Of a stretch of DNA of 62,294 nt, positions 17,994-26,469 are shown piece by piece. Positions within the stretch are counted from its first letter, which is position 1. Every line of letters begins with the position of its first letter. The notes below the pieces were generated by a model. It was not told the origin of the DNA. It saw only the letters and a program-made list of their open reading frames with translations, and made no database searches. This DNA is from Candidatus Accumulibacter aalborgensis (GTDB taxonomy: Bacteria; Pseudomonadota; Gammaproteobacteria; Burkholderiales; Rhodocyclaceae): contig NZ_FLQX01000013.1 in the NCBI RefSeq assembly GCF_900089955.1, positions 1 through 62,294 of the forward strand. The letters run 5' to 3'. A program made the translations under genes and the position numbers.

Positions 17994-18364
17994 ATGCACG
18001 GCGATTGCGGCAACTCGACTATGTCGGACACATGATCGACGCGATTCGTCTGGTGCACGGCTACGTAGAAGGAACGAGCCGCGAAGAATTCTTCGCCGAC
18101 AGGAAAACTCAGCAGGCGGTCATTCTGAATATCCTTGTTCTTGGCGAAGCGGCCACGCAGCTTGGTAACGCATACCCTGAATGGGCAGAGCAGCACTCGG
18201 AGGTTCCATGGCGGTCGATGCGCGGCATGCGAAATCGCCTGGCCCACGGGTACTTCGAGATAAATCTGGAAGTGGTTTGGGATACGATCAAAATGTCGTT
18301 GCCTGAGCTTGAAGAGAAATTGGCCAAAGTCCTGCATGAGACACCGTATCGAGAAGATCTTTGA
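17990..18364 (+). CDS. hepT: HEPN-domain toxin (DUF86/HepT)
   Basis: This encodes 124 residues, helical. The HEPN ribonuclease motif R-x4-6-H is present in GMRNRLAHGYFEIN, including the downstream Tyr that is the AMPylation target in studied HepT proteins. It uses a GTG start overlapping the antitoxin stop by four bases. The pair would act as a type VII-like toxin-antitoxin system or phage-defence unit. Confidence 0.88.
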   Translation: MNARRLRQLDYVGHMIDAIRLVHGYVEGTSREEFFADRKTQQAVILNILVLGEAATQLGNAYPEWAEQHSEVPWRSMRGMRNRLAHGYFEINLEVVWDTIKMSLPELEEKLAKVLHETPYREDL

Positions 18365-18365
18365 A

Positions 18366-18399
18366 AAACGCCCCCGGAAGTCTCCTTCCAGGGGCGTTT
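18366..18399 (-). terminator. Rho-independent terminator of acnB
   Basis: AAACGCCCC pairs with GGGGCGTTT, extended by a 5-bp inner stem (GGAAG/CTTCC) after one mismatch, around a TCTC loop. Read leftward it is followed by a T run, fitting the minus-strand acnB transcript. It may also stop the converging hepT transcript. Confidence 0.8.
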
Positions 18400-18421
18400 C
18401 AGACTGCCGCTGACTTGACGC

Positions 18422-21040
18422 TTACACGGTCACCGTATCCGCGACGTCGCTGAATTCCTTGATCTGATCGAAGTTCATGTAGCGATAGATGTCGGCCGCC
18501 TTGGCATTGACCGCCTGCACCTGATCAAGGTACTCGGCCGGCGTCGGGATCTTGCCGAGCAAGGCGCAGACGGCGGCGAGTTCGGCCGAGCCGAGGTAGA
18601 CGCGGGTGTCGATGCCGAGGCGGTTCGGGAAGTTGCGCGTCGAGGTCGACATCGCCGTACTGCCCTTCCGGATCTGCGCCTGGTTGCCCATGCACAGCGA
18701 GCAGCCGGGCATTTCCATGCGCGCGCCCGACTTGCCGAGGATCGCGTAGTAACCTTCCTCGTTGAGGATCGTCGCGTCCATCTTGGTCGGCGGGGCGATC
18801 CACAGCCGCGTCGGAATGTCGGTCCGCCCTTCGAGCACCTTGGCGGCGGCACGGAAGTGACCGATGTTGGTCATGCACGAACCGATGAAGACTTCGTCGA
18901 TCTTGTCGCCGGCGACAGTCGACAGGAGCTTCACGTCGTCCGGGTCGTTCGGGCAGGCGACGAGTGGCTCGGTGACTTCGGCGAGGTCGATCTCGATCAC
19001 CGCCGCGTAGGTGGCGTCGGCATCGGCCTTGAGCAGTTCGGGCCTGGCGATCCACGCCTGCATGGCCTTGATGCGGCGGCCAAGTGTGCGCGCGTCCTGG
19101 TAGCCGTTGGCGATCATCCACTTCATCAGGGTGATGTTCGAGCGCATGTACTCGATGATCGGTTCCTTGTTCAGCGCCACCGCGCAGGCGGCGGCCGACC
19201 GCTCGGCCGCGGCGTCAGAGAGTTCGAAGGCCTGCTCGATCTTCAGGTCTGGCAATCCCTCGATTTCGAGGATGCGGCCCGAGAAGATGTTCTTCTTGCC
19301 TTTCTTCTCGACCGTCAGCAGGCCCGCCTTGATGGCGTAATAGGGAATCGCGTTGACCAGGTCGCGCAAGGTGACGCCGCGCTTGCCGGCTTCGGCGAGC
19401 GAGCCCTTGAAGCGCACCAGCACCGATTCCGGCATGTCGAGCGGCATGACGCCGGTGGCGGCAGCGAAAGCGACGAGGCCGGAGCCGGCCGGGAAAGAGA
19501 TGCCGATCGGGAAACGCGTGTGCGAGTCGCCGCCGGTACCGACGGTGTCGGGCAGCAACAGGCGGTTGAGCCACGAGTGGATGATTCCGTCGCCGGGACG
19601 CAGCGCGACGCCGCCGCGCGTGCTGATGAACGACGGCAATTCACGGTGCATCTTGACGTCAACCAGCTTCGGATAAGCGGCGGTGTGGCAGAACGACTGC
19701 ATGACCATATCGGCCGAGAAACCGAGGCAGGCCAGGTCCTTGAGTTCGTCGCGGGTCATCGGGCCGGTGGTGTCCTGCGAGCCGACGGTGGTCATCCGGG
19801 GTTCGCAATAGGTGCCCGGCAGGATGCCCTTGCCTTCCGGCAAACCACAGGCCCGGCCGACCATCTTCTGCGCCAGCGAATAGCCCTGGCCGGTATCGGC
19901 CGGGTTCTGTGGCAGGCAGAACAGCGTCGATACCGGCAGGCCCAGCGCCTCGCGCGCCCGTGTCGTCAGGCCGCGGCCAACGATCAGCGGGATGCGGCCG
20001 CCGGCGCGCACTTCGTCGAGGATCACCGGCGTCTTCAGTTGCGATTCGGCGATCACGGCACCGTTCTTGAGCGCCGTCACCTTAGAGGTGGCGGTATCGA
20101 TCTTCAGCTCGATCTCGTCGCCCATGTCCATCTGATCGACGTTGAGTTCGATCGGCAGCGCCCCGGCATCTTCCATGGTGTTGAAGAAAATCGGTGCGAT
20201 CTTCGACCCCAGGCAGACGCCACCAAAGCGTTTGTTGGGAACGAAGGGAATGTCCTGGCCAGTGAACCAGAGGACCGAGTTGGTCGCCGACTTGCGCGAC
20301 GAACCGGTGCCGACGACATCGCCGACGTAGGCGATCAGGTTGCCTTGTCTGCCTAGTTCATCGAGCTGCTTTATCGGGCCGCGCTCGCCGGCGGTGTCGG
20401 GTTCGATTCCTGGCCGCGCATTCTTGAGCATGGCCAGCGCGTGCAGCGGAATGTCGGGACGCGACCAGGCGTCCGGCGCCGGCGACAGGTCGTCAGTGTT
20501 GGTCTCACCGGTGACCTTGAAAACGGTCAGCTTCTGCGAGGCGGGAACCTCCGGGCGCGAAGTGAACCATTCGGCGTCGGCCCAGCTCTGCAGCACGCCT
20601 TTGGCGTTGGCCGCACCTGGGTTGACTCCATGGTCGGCGAGTTCCTTGACATCGTGGAAGAAATCGAAGACCAGCAAGGTCTTCTTGAGGCCTTCGGCGG
20701 CGATCACGCCGGTCGGGCCAGCGAGCAGGTCGATCAGCGGCTTGACGTTGTAACCACCGAGCATGGTGCCGAGCAGTTCGGTTGCCTTCTCCTTCGAAAT
20801 CAGCGCGCAGGCTTCCTCGCCCTTGGCCACCCTGGCCAGAAACTCGGCCTTGACCTTGGCTGCGTCATCCACGCCGGCCGGCACACGATGGGTGATCAGC
20901 TCGACGAGGTTCTCTTCTTCACCCTGCGGCGGGTTCTTCAGCAGTCCGATGAGTTCCTCGGTCTGCCTGGCAGTCAGCGGCAGCGGCGGAATGCCAAGCG
21001 CAGCGCGCTCGGCAACATGGGCACGATAGGATTCCAGCAC
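18422..21040 (-). CDS. acnB: Bifunctional aconitate hydratase 2 / 2-methylisocitrate dehydratase
   Basis: This encodes 872 residues, close to E. coli AcnB (865). The GTG start at 21040 is chosen because AGGA lies 7 bases before it and it gives the family start ([21 protein letters not shown]). The [4Fe-4S] cysteines appear in [19 protein letters not shown] and in [11 protein letters not shown] near the C-terminus. It interconverts citrate and isocitrate in the TCA cycle. Its last 64 bases are duplicated about 1 kb downstream, beyond the MNT/HEPN pair. Confidence 0.95.
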   Translation of the reverse strand: MLESYRAHVAERAALGIPPLPLTARQTEELIGLLKNPPQGEEENLVELITHRVPAGVDDAAKVKAEFLARVAKGEEACALISKEKATELLGTMLGGYNVKPLIDLLAGPTGVIAAEGLKKTLLVFDFFHDVKELADHGVNPGAANAKGVLQSWADAEWFTSRPEVPASQKLTVFKVTGETNTDDLSPAPDAWSRPDIPLHALAMLKNARPGIEPDTAGERGPIKQLDELGRQGNLIAYVGDVVGTGSSRKSATNSVLWFTGQDIPFVPNKRFGGVCLGSKIAPIFFNTMEDAGALPIELNVDQMDMGDEIELKIDTATSKVTALKNGAVIAESQLKTPVILDEVRAGGRIPLIVGRGLTTRAREALGLPVSTLFCLPQNPADTGQGYSLAQKMVGRACGLPEGKGILPGTYCEPRMTTVGSQDTTGPMTRDELKDLACLGFSADMVMQSFCHTAAYPKLVDVKMHRELPSFISTRGGVALRPGDGIIHSWLNRLLLPDTVGTGGDSHTRFPIGISFPAGSGLVAFAAATGVMPLDMPESVLVRFKGSLAEAGKRGVTLRDLVNAIPYYAIKAGLLTVEKKGKKNIFSGRILEIEGLPDLKIEQAFELSDAAAERSAAACAVALNKEPIIEYMRSNITLMKWMIANGYQDARTLGRRIKAMQAWIARPELLKADADATYAAVIEIDLAEVTEPLVACPNDPDDVKLLSTVAGDKIDEVFIGSCMTNIGHFRAAAKVLEGRTDIPTRLWIAPPTKMDATILNEEGYYAILGKSGARMEMPGCSLCMGNQAQIRKGSTAMSTSTRNFPNRLGIDTRVYLGSAELAAVCALLGKIPTPAEYLDQVQAVNAKAADIYRYMNFDQIKEFSDVADTVTV

Positions 21041-21234
21041 AGCGACGTCCTTTCTCAAAGGTTGTACGGCAGCAAAACGTTCATTGTACTGCAAGGCAGG
21101 CAAGGTCGGGCTGACGCCGCGGCTGGCGGAGGGGTTCTGTCTGGCAATCGCTGATTGACCGCGCGTGGCACGGCCAGCGATACTCTCGGAAAGGGCGCCT
21201 GACATCCCTGTCTGTTGGCTCATTCCGGTAGATC
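21041..21234. other. Divergent promoter region of acnB and the hydrolase gene
   Basis: These 194 bases separate two oppositely directed genes. I see no well-matched operator, riboswitch or repeat. Confidence 0.35.
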
Positions 21235-22032
21235 ATGAAACGTCGACACATCCATACCCTGCACCGACCAGCGGTCGGCCCCAGCCGCTCGGCGCGGCTC
21301 ATTTTTGTCCATGGCGGCTACGCCACGGCGGGCTGTTGGGACGCCTACTTCCTGCCCTGGTTCAGCCGCCGCGGCTTCGACTGCCATGCGCTCGACCTGT
21401 CGGGCCACGGCCGCAGCGAGGGCCGCGAGCAACTCGATTCTTACGGCATAAACGACTATGCCGACGACCTGGCGCAGGTGGCGGAAGGACTTGGCGGAGA
21501 AGCGATTCTGATCGGCCACTCGATGGGCACCGTGGTCGTCGAACGCTTCCTCGAACGGCACCAGGCGCGCGCAGCGATCCTCATGGCGCCGGTGCCGGCC
21601 ACCGGCATTCTCGGCGCGACGATGAAGATCGCCTTCACCGAGCCGGCCTTCTTCAGCGAACAGGCGCGTGCCAGCCGCGGCGAGTACAGCGAGCAAACGC
21701 TGGCAACGATTCGCGACGTCTATTACTCGCCGGAGACCAGCACCGACGATCTGAAGCGCTTCGGCGCCCTGTTCCAGGGCGAATCGCGCCGTGCCATCCT
21801 CGACCTGACTCTACTGGCGATGCGCGTCGGCAAGAAACGGCCGAAGCTGCCGGTTCTGGTCGTCGGCGGCGAAGCCGATGCGGTCTTCCCGCCGCATATG
21901 CTTGCTTTCACCGCTACGCGCTGGCGGGCCGACGTGGCGGTGATTCCGCGCGCCGGCCATACGCTGATGCTCGACGCTCACTGGCAGGCAGCCGCCGAGA
22001 GAATCGCCGACTGGCTCGAACGGCAACCCTGA
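21235..22032 (+). CDS. Alpha/beta hydrolase
   Basis: This encodes 265 residues. The nucleophile elbow is IGHSMGT (about residue 95), the oxyanion strand is LIFVHGGYATAGCWD, the acid is probably in VVGGEADAVFPP and the histidine in PRAGHTLMLD. The pattern is of monoacylglycerol-lipase-like or proline-iminopeptidase-like enzymes; the actual ester or amide substrate cannot be told. No signal peptide. Confidence 0.85.
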   Translation: MKRRHIHTLHRPAVGPSRSARLIFVHGGYATAGCWDAYFLPWFSRRGFDCHALDLSGHGRSEGREQLDSYGINDYADDLAQVAEGLGGEAILIGHSMGTVVVERFLERHQARAAILMAPVPATGILGATMKIAFTEPAFFSEQARASRGEYSEQTLATIRDVYYSPETSTDDLKRFGALFQGESRRAILDLTLLAMRVGKKRPKLPVLVVGGEADAVFPPHMLAFTATRWRADVAVIPRAGHTLMLDAHWQAAAERIADWLERQP

Positions 22033-22104
22033 GGCAGCCTTCCTGCACGCGCTGCGCCTGACGGGGTGAGCAGATCCGCAGGACGCGCTGAGGTACGAAG
22101 CGCA

Positions 22105-22605
22105 TCAATTGCGACCGAGGTGCTTCCCTTCGGTCGGCACATCCTCCGGCCCTTGCGGCCCAAGACGCCACTCCTCGACTTCCTGGAAGCGCCTGACGAC
22201 GAGGTAAGACTTGACCCGGACGCGCATGACGGCACATGAGGGGGATGTCGCGAACACGGCCAGATAGGGGTGGCGCGCGAGGTACGAATGCCGCAGCCCG
22301 GCGCCTTCGTCGCCGGCCACCTCCTCAGCTTCGCCCAACGCGGTGACCGCCACCGCCTCCTCGGTATCGGAGCCGACGTTCTCGCGGTTGTCGATGAACA
22401 TCGCCACACGACGATTGGCCATCAGGTTCACGTACTTGTGCGTCCCCCGCCCGGTGAGCAGAATCAGCGCCTTCAGATCGTCGGTGACGGCAAATGCCAT
22501 CAAGCTTGTATAGGGCTGCCCCTGGTTCTCGGTCGCCAGGACCGCGTACCTCTGGGAGGCAAGCAAGCGCTGCAGGACCTGCTGGATGGTCTCGGGAGAA
22601 TTCAT
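22105..22605 (-). CDS. Pyridoxamine 5'-phosphate oxidase-like (FMN split barrel) protein
   Basis: This encodes 166 residues. The split-barrel fold is suggested by RYAVLATENQGQPYTSLMAF, LILLTGRGTHKYVNLMANRRVAMFIDNR and the C-terminal RVRVKSYLVVRRFQEVEEW. Proteins of this type bind FMN, haem or F420. A tail EVEEWRLGP is shared with small PNPOx-like proteins of denitrifiers and sulfur oxidisers. No partner is evident. Confidence 0.78.
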   Translation of the reverse strand: MNSPETIQQVLQRLLASQRYAVLATENQGQPYTSLMAFAVTDDLKALILLTGRGTHKYVNLMANRRVAMFIDNRENVGSDTEEAVAVTALGEAEEVAGDEGAGLRHSYLARHPYLAVFATSPSCAVMRVRVKSYLVVRRFQEVEEWRLGPQGPEDVPTEGKHLGRN

Positions 22606-22720
22606 GTGACCGGCTTTCGGAAGATTTTCATTGCCCCACTCCGCGGAGGGCTGTCTGTATTGTCAATCTGGGTGGGCTTGAGGGTGGTCATCGATAGCTC
22701 CGCTGCGATGATGTTTGCTC

Positions 22721-22909
22721 CTACACCTCCACAGCTTCGAAAAGAGAAGCCGGATAAAGAAAATCCTCGCCGGAATTGTCGATGATCCGCAGCATGCCGT
22801 GGCTGTCCGCCGGGGCAAGCACTTCATAGAGCCGCCCAAGCGTCAGATCAACCGTCGAGAACTCGCCAAAACCTTCGCGAGACAGGCAAACCACGAACTT
22901 CATAGCCAT
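22721..22909 (-). CDS. Small conserved-looking hypothetical protein
   Basis: This encodes 62 residues, acidic, reading KFVVCLSREGFGEFSTVDLTLGRLYEVL then RIIDNSGEDFLYPASLF. The phrase suggests a small beta-barrel (SH3-like) fold, as in many short stand-alone proteins. Its start overlaps the stop of the upstream small gene, pointing to co-translation. An alternative ATG lies two codons inside. I do not recognise a named family. Confidence 0.55.
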   Translation of the reverse strand: MAMKFVVCLSREGFGEFSTVDLTLGRLYEVLAPADSHGMLRIIDNSGEDFLYPASLFEAVEV

Positions 22910-23130
22910 CCCTTTATCTTCAGTGTCGCCTTGCCGATGCCGTGCGCCTCATACCAGTGAATTTCGGCCCTGGCCGTCGTCCCATCAGGGAGGCGCAGGA
23001 TGGCGATACCCTTTTTCTTGCGCCAATAGCCAACTCCGTATCGCTGCCGCAGCAGGGCAAGGTCCCGAATACCACTGCCTTCGGCGATGGTCTCCACACT
23101 CGCGATCTTCCCGACAATACAGAATCCCAT
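22900..23130 (-). CDS. Small hypothetical protein
   Basis: This encodes 76 residues, basic, including LRQRYGVGYWRKKKGIAILRL and ARAEIHWYEAHGIGKATLKIKGWL. The overlap with the following 62-residue gene implies a two-gene operon. The fold looks like a short beta-sheet protein. Similar short proteins often sit beside toxin-antitoxin genes, but nothing here shows that function. Confidence 0.55.
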   Translation of the reverse strand: MGFCIVGKIASVETIAEGSGIRDLALLRQRYGVGYWRKKKGIAILRLPDGTTARAEIHWYEAHGIGKATLKIKGWL

Positions 23131-23382
23131 TGATCCATGCTACTCCGATTTCCAACACTCCGATTTCCGATTCTCGCACTTGCCAATGCCTTGAGGAACG
23201 CATCCGCTGCTCCCCGCGCTCCCTGCCATCCCGGGAGCGGCAAGCAGGAGTGAACGATTAGCTGCGTACGGCGTCGTGTCGACTCCTCGTCTGCGACGCT
23301 CATTCGCCTGTTCATCAGTTCGCCAACGCCCGTTGTGCGCTAGAATCAAGCGGGCACAGGTTTTTTTGGACTGGAGGTCGGC

Positions 23383-23820
23383 GTGGGAACGAGCTACGAA
23401 ACGGATGTCGTGGCGTGGGCGAACGAACAGGCCCAACTCATTCGTGCCGGACGCTTCGAGTTGCTCGACCGGGAACACATCGCCGAGGAGATCGAGGACG
23501 TGGGCAAGAGCGAACAGCGTGAACTGGCAAGCCGGATGGCGGTGCTCCTCGCGCATTTGCTCAAATGGAAGTACCAGGCAGAAAGGCGCTGCGCCAGTTG
23601 GCAGAGGACCATCCGCGCACAACGCATGGAAATCGCTTACGGACTGGACGACACGCCAAGTCTGATTCCCAGACTGCAAGAGGCGCGGTGGCTCAAGGTA
23701 GTATGGGCCAAGGCTGTTGCCCAGGCCGTGCAGGAGACCAACGTCGATTGCTTCCCCGACGAGTGTCCCTGGGCGATTGAAGCACAAGTCCTCGACGAAG
23801 GCTGGCTTCCCGACGCGTAG
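23383..23820 (+). CDS. DUF29 family protein
   Basis: This encodes 145 residues from a GTG start with GGAGG upstream. It fits DUF29: TDVVAWANEQAQLIRAGRFELLD, HIAEEIEDVGKSEQRELASRM, then LLAHLLKWKYQ and a C-terminal FPDECPW. DUF29 proteins are small helical proteins abundant in cyanobacteria and proteobacteria, of unknown function and often scattered in mobile regions. Confidence 0.85.
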   Translation: MGTSYETDVVAWANEQAQLIRAGRFELLDREHIAEEIEDVGKSEQRELASRMAVLLAHLLKWKYQAERRCASWQRTIRAQRMEIAYGLDDTPSLIPRLQEARWLKVVWAKAVAQAVQETNVDCFPDECPWAIEAQVLDEGWLPDA

Positions 23821-23888
23821 CCACGATAGCGCACGAACGAGCACTCAAGCGGTCATCACGTTGAGAGACTTGGCCAACGGTCGTAGTC

Positions 23889-23972
23889 GTAGGTTGGGTC
23901 AGCCCACCGGGCGTAACCCAACATCCTGCGGCGAAAGTGTCGGGTTACAGCCTATGGCCTAACCCGACCTAC
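23889..23972. repeat. Inverted-repeat mini-element, GTAGGTTGGG family (copy 1)
   Basis: GTAGGTTGGGTCAGCCC is followed by GCGTAACCCAAC, and the right end reads CGGGTTACAGCC...AACCCGACCTAC, making two nested hairpins with GTAGG/CCTAC ends. A related single arm lies at 44716-44750 and a more distant version at 47643-47721. Such elements are widespread in proteobacterial intergenic DNA. Confidence 0.65.
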
Positions 23973-23976
23973 GGGG

Positions 23977-24816
23977 CTAGCTACGGCGTCTGGTGAAGCC
24001 GAGCAGACCGACGGAAGCGGCGAAGAGCAACGCGGTACCTGGCTCCGGCACAGCGGCGGAAACGTTGTCGAACAGCCGCAGGTTGTCCAACTCGGGACCC
24101 CGAGTACCGCGGAAGTCGAACGCGACACCGACCTCGTTGAGTGTAGCGATCTGGGCGTCAGTGATGGCGTAGTGCGGTGTTTGGTGGGCGCCGCTGCCGA
24201 AGTCATAGACGCCGTAGACCTCGTTGGCGACACCATCAATAACGATGCTCATCTTCACCGGAGTGTCGTAGCCTCCCGACACATCAATGAAGTCGCTGGG
24301 ATTGCCGGTAAAGTTCTGAACCTCAAAGCGCCAACGAGGGCCAGCCGCAGTGAGCAAGAACGGTTCCCAGTACAACCCGCTCGTCGTGAACAGTGGAATG
24401 CTCGCGTTGCCGAGCCCGATCACCGCGTTGTGTGTTCTTCCACTGGATGTTGCATAGGCGTCAAAAGCAAACGTCGTGATGCGGTTCGGGTCGAGGGCAA
24501 ACCCCAGAGGACGGGCCGAGAAATTCAGTGCGCCATTGGTCGGAGCCAGCCCATTCAAGACCTTGGTCGGCAGGAACGAACCGTTGCCAACGTTCAGCGC
24601 GTTGTTCACATAATCTGGCACCCAGCCACCCTGCCCGGTCACGTTGCTGCCGACCGCGTAAGCCTCGAAGTCTTCCTGAAACAGAGTCGTGGCGGCGACC
24701 GGCGTGGCGATCAGACTCGCAGCGATGGCCGAGGCAACGATGGTCAATGCGATGGTGCGGCACCGTCCACTCAGGGCACGGGCACGCGGGGTCATGCGAG
24801 ACGTTTGGCTGAACAT
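23977..24816 (-). CDS. PEP-CTERM sorted exported protein
   Basis: This encodes 279 residues. GGAGGAG precedes the ATG at 24816. A long twin-basic signal region (RCRTIALTIVASAIAASLIATPVAA) leads to a beta-sandwich body (FQEDFEAYAVGS, then many short strands ending PELDNLRLFDNVSA). The C-terminus is a textbook PEP-CTERM tail: VPEPGTALLFAASVGLLGFTRRR. Such proteins are processed by exosortase and go to the outer surface or matrix. The body resembles laminin-G/concanavalin-like carbohydrate-binding domains. Confidence 0.88.
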   Translation of the reverse strand: MFSQTSRMTPRARALSGRCRTIALTIVASAIAASLIATPVAATTLFQEDFEAYAVGSNVTGQGGWVPDYVNNALNVGNGSFLPTKVLNGLAPTNGALNFSARPLGFALDPNRITTFAFDAYATSSGRTHNAVIGLGNASIPLFTTSGLYWEPFLLTAAGPRWRFEVQNFTGNPSDFIDVSGGYDTPVKMSIVIDGVANEVYGVYDFGSGAHQTPHYAITDAQIATLNEVGVAFDFRGTRGPELDNLRLFDNVSAAVPEPGTALLFAASVGLLGFTRRRS

Positions 24817-24903
24817 GTGAGATCTCCTCCGTTGGGTATTGACCCTCACATGAGAGCAAGAATTATGCCGAAAACTGTTTCAATCAATTACAACAACGGG
24901 TTG

Positions 24904-24958
24904 CACGCCACGCCACGCCACGCCACGCCACGCCACGCCACGCCACGCCACGCCACGC
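24904..24958. repeat. Pentanucleotide tandem repeat, (CACGC)x11
   Basis: Eleven exact copies of CACGC run without interruption 88 bases upstream of the PEP-CTERM start. Being upstream rather than in a coding region, changes in copy number could alter promoter spacing. No interruptions suggest recent expansion. Confidence 0.95.
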
Positions 24959-25061
24959 AGTGTAAAATTTTCCGACACCTGTCAAGTCATATCCCGCCTT
25001 TCGGGCGGCTCATGCGGCTTCAAACGGCTGGACGTGGACTATCGTCCGGTCGCAGAATCGA

Positions 25062-26039
25062 TCACCACTCGCCGCGCTCGTTGTAGCCCAGGATGTCGAC
25101 GTCACTCCGCGTGTCGGCGGCTTGCTGCGGCGGTAGCGCATCAACCTCGCGCGCCAGGATGGCGAGCCGTTCGCCCCTCGCCCCGCGATCACTCTCTGCC
25201 AGACGTCTGACGACGACCCCATGCTCTTCGAGCAGACTCCGAAAACACTCACCGGAAAGGACGGCGTATTCCGCAACGCGCTGCCTCCCAGCGTAAACTC
25301 CTTCATCGGCAAATCCGGCCGGGTGGCACATCAGCAAGTCTCCGGCACCGGCGCAAGCGAGCCAGTCCCCGAGCAGCCGTGCATAGACCTCCTCGCCGCC
25401 TTCGAAGCCGTAAACGCCAAGCAAATGGGCATTCATGCGAAATCCGAGGCGGCTGGCAAGATCCGTGAACGCCCTCGCTCCCAGGAAGCCGATCCCCTTG
25501 GCCTTGAACCGCTGCGGCAACGCAAGCGCTGTCGACGCCACCGGCGGCAAGGTCGATCTGAGCCACGGCAAGCGTGCGGGATAGCGTCGCCGGAGCACCT
25601 CGAGCAGGCAATCGCGGATGACCGGGAACTGATGCACGTGCTGGTGTCCATCGACGTAATCCGGCGCCACGCCGAGCACCGCTTCGAAGGCATCGAGTTG
25701 CCGCTCTATCTCCAGTACCACCCGCCTGGCGTCGATTTGCCGCGACCAACAGCTCCACAGCAGACGGCGCAAAGGCAGGGCGAATTCATCGCGTTCATCG
25801 CGTTCATCGCGTTCATCGAACTCATCGAACTCATCGCCCTGCAAGCGCTCGGTCAGGTTAAGATGCAGTCCCTTGTCGACAGGAAGGCCGGCAAGACTTG
25901 GCGCCGCGAGCCGGAAAAACCGCCCTCGGCTCATGCAACTGACTGCGGACAGCCGTCCGCCGTGAGCCAATTCAAGAATGCCCGCATTGACCCCCGGAGC
26001 CATGCCGAAATCGTCCGCACAGACCACCATCGGTTTCAC
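25062..26039 (-). CDS. YdjC/ChbG-HpnK-like polysaccharide deacetylase
   Basis: This encodes 325 residues from the GTG at 26039 (family-like start KPMVVCADDFGMAPGVNAG; an ATG at 26030 is the alternative). The metal site is suggested by ADDFG, GLHLNLTE and DGHQHVHQFP. YdjC-like NaxD/LgmC proteins remove an acetyl group from undecaprenyl-phosphate N-acetylhexosamine before transfer to lipid A; the HpnK name is the hopanoid-linked relative. The neighbouring ArnT-like and GT2 genes favour the lipid A role. An acidic insert DEFDEFDERDERDERDEF encoded by 9-base repeats lies at about residue 68. Confidence 0.82.
   Translation of the reverse strand: MKPMVVCADDFGMAPGVNAGILELAHGGRLSAVSCMSRGRFFRLAAPSLAGLPVDKGLHLNLTERLQGDEFDEFDERDERDERDEFALPLRRLLWSCWSRQIDARRVVLEIERQLDAFEAVLGVAPDYVDGHQHVHQFPVIRDCLLEVLRRRYPARLPWLRSTLPPVASTALALPQRFKAKGIGFLGARAFTDLASRLGFRMNAHLLGVYGFEGGEEVYARLLGDWLACAGAGDLLMCHPAGFADEGVYAGRQRVAEYAVLSGECFRSLLEEHGVVVRRLAESDRGARGERLAILAREVDALPPQQAADTRSDVDILGYNERGEW
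25782..25835 (-). repeat. In-frame 9-base repeat array in the deacetylase gene
   Basis: Six 9-base units encode DE(F/R) six times. The inner three are identical GATGAACGC units. Copy-number change would keep the frame, lengthening or shortening a surface loop. Confidence 0.85.
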
Positions 26040-26079
26040 TGCCTGCGTGCCGGTATCGCCACCCCACTGATCCGAGGCC

Positions 26080-26469
26080 ATGAAAGCATTCCTGCGACAA
26101 ATCGGCTGCTTCATCGCGGTCGGCTGCACGGCGGCAGCGACCCACTGGGCAACTGCGGTGGGGGGTATCGCGGTGTTTGCCCTGCCGCCGGCGCTGGCCA
26201 ATCTGATCGGCTGGTCAATCGCACTGCTGGTTTCCTTCTGCGGACATTTTTTTCTCACCTTTCGTTACCAGACCAAGTCCCTGTGGCCAGCGCTCAGGCG
26301 CTTCCTGCTCATCTCCGGCGGTGGTTTCGCGCTCAACGAATTCGCCTTCGTCTTTCTTCTGAAAACGACCGACATCCCGTATTACTGGCTGCTGGCGATC
26401 ATTCTCGTGGCCGTCGCCGGGCTGACCTTCGTCCTCAGCCGCTACTGGGCGTTTCGGCACAAGGCTTGA
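26080..26469 (+). CDS. GtrA family membrane protein
   Basis: This encodes 129 residues with four membrane helices and the GtrA pattern: RQIGCFIAVGCTAAATHW, LIGWSIALLVSFCGHFFLTF, and a C-terminal VLSRYWAFRHK. GtrA proteins are thought to flip undecaprenyl-phosphate-linked sugars. It is read opposite to the deacetylase and GT39 genes, overlapping the 3' end of the latter by 35 bases. Confidence 0.88.
   Translation: MKAFLRQIGCFIAVGCTAAATHWATAVGGIAVFALPPALANLIGWSIALLVSFCGHFFLTFRYQTKSLWPALRRFLLISGGGFALNEFAFVFLLKTTDIPYYWLLAIILVAVAGLTFVLSRYWAFRHKA

Noticed and set aside
18857-20356. A 499-residue open frame antisense to acnB
   Set aside because: It is a product of GC-rich third positions; the acnB frame on the other strand has full family similarity and an RBS, while this frame has none.
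22920-23315. Open frames overlapping the two small genes at 22.7-23.1 kb
   Set aside because: They are Arg/Ser-rich shadows; the overlapping-stop/start pair on the minus strand is the better gene model.
24904-24958. CRISPR-like array
   Set aside because: The unit is only five bases with no spacers; it is a simple tandem repeat.
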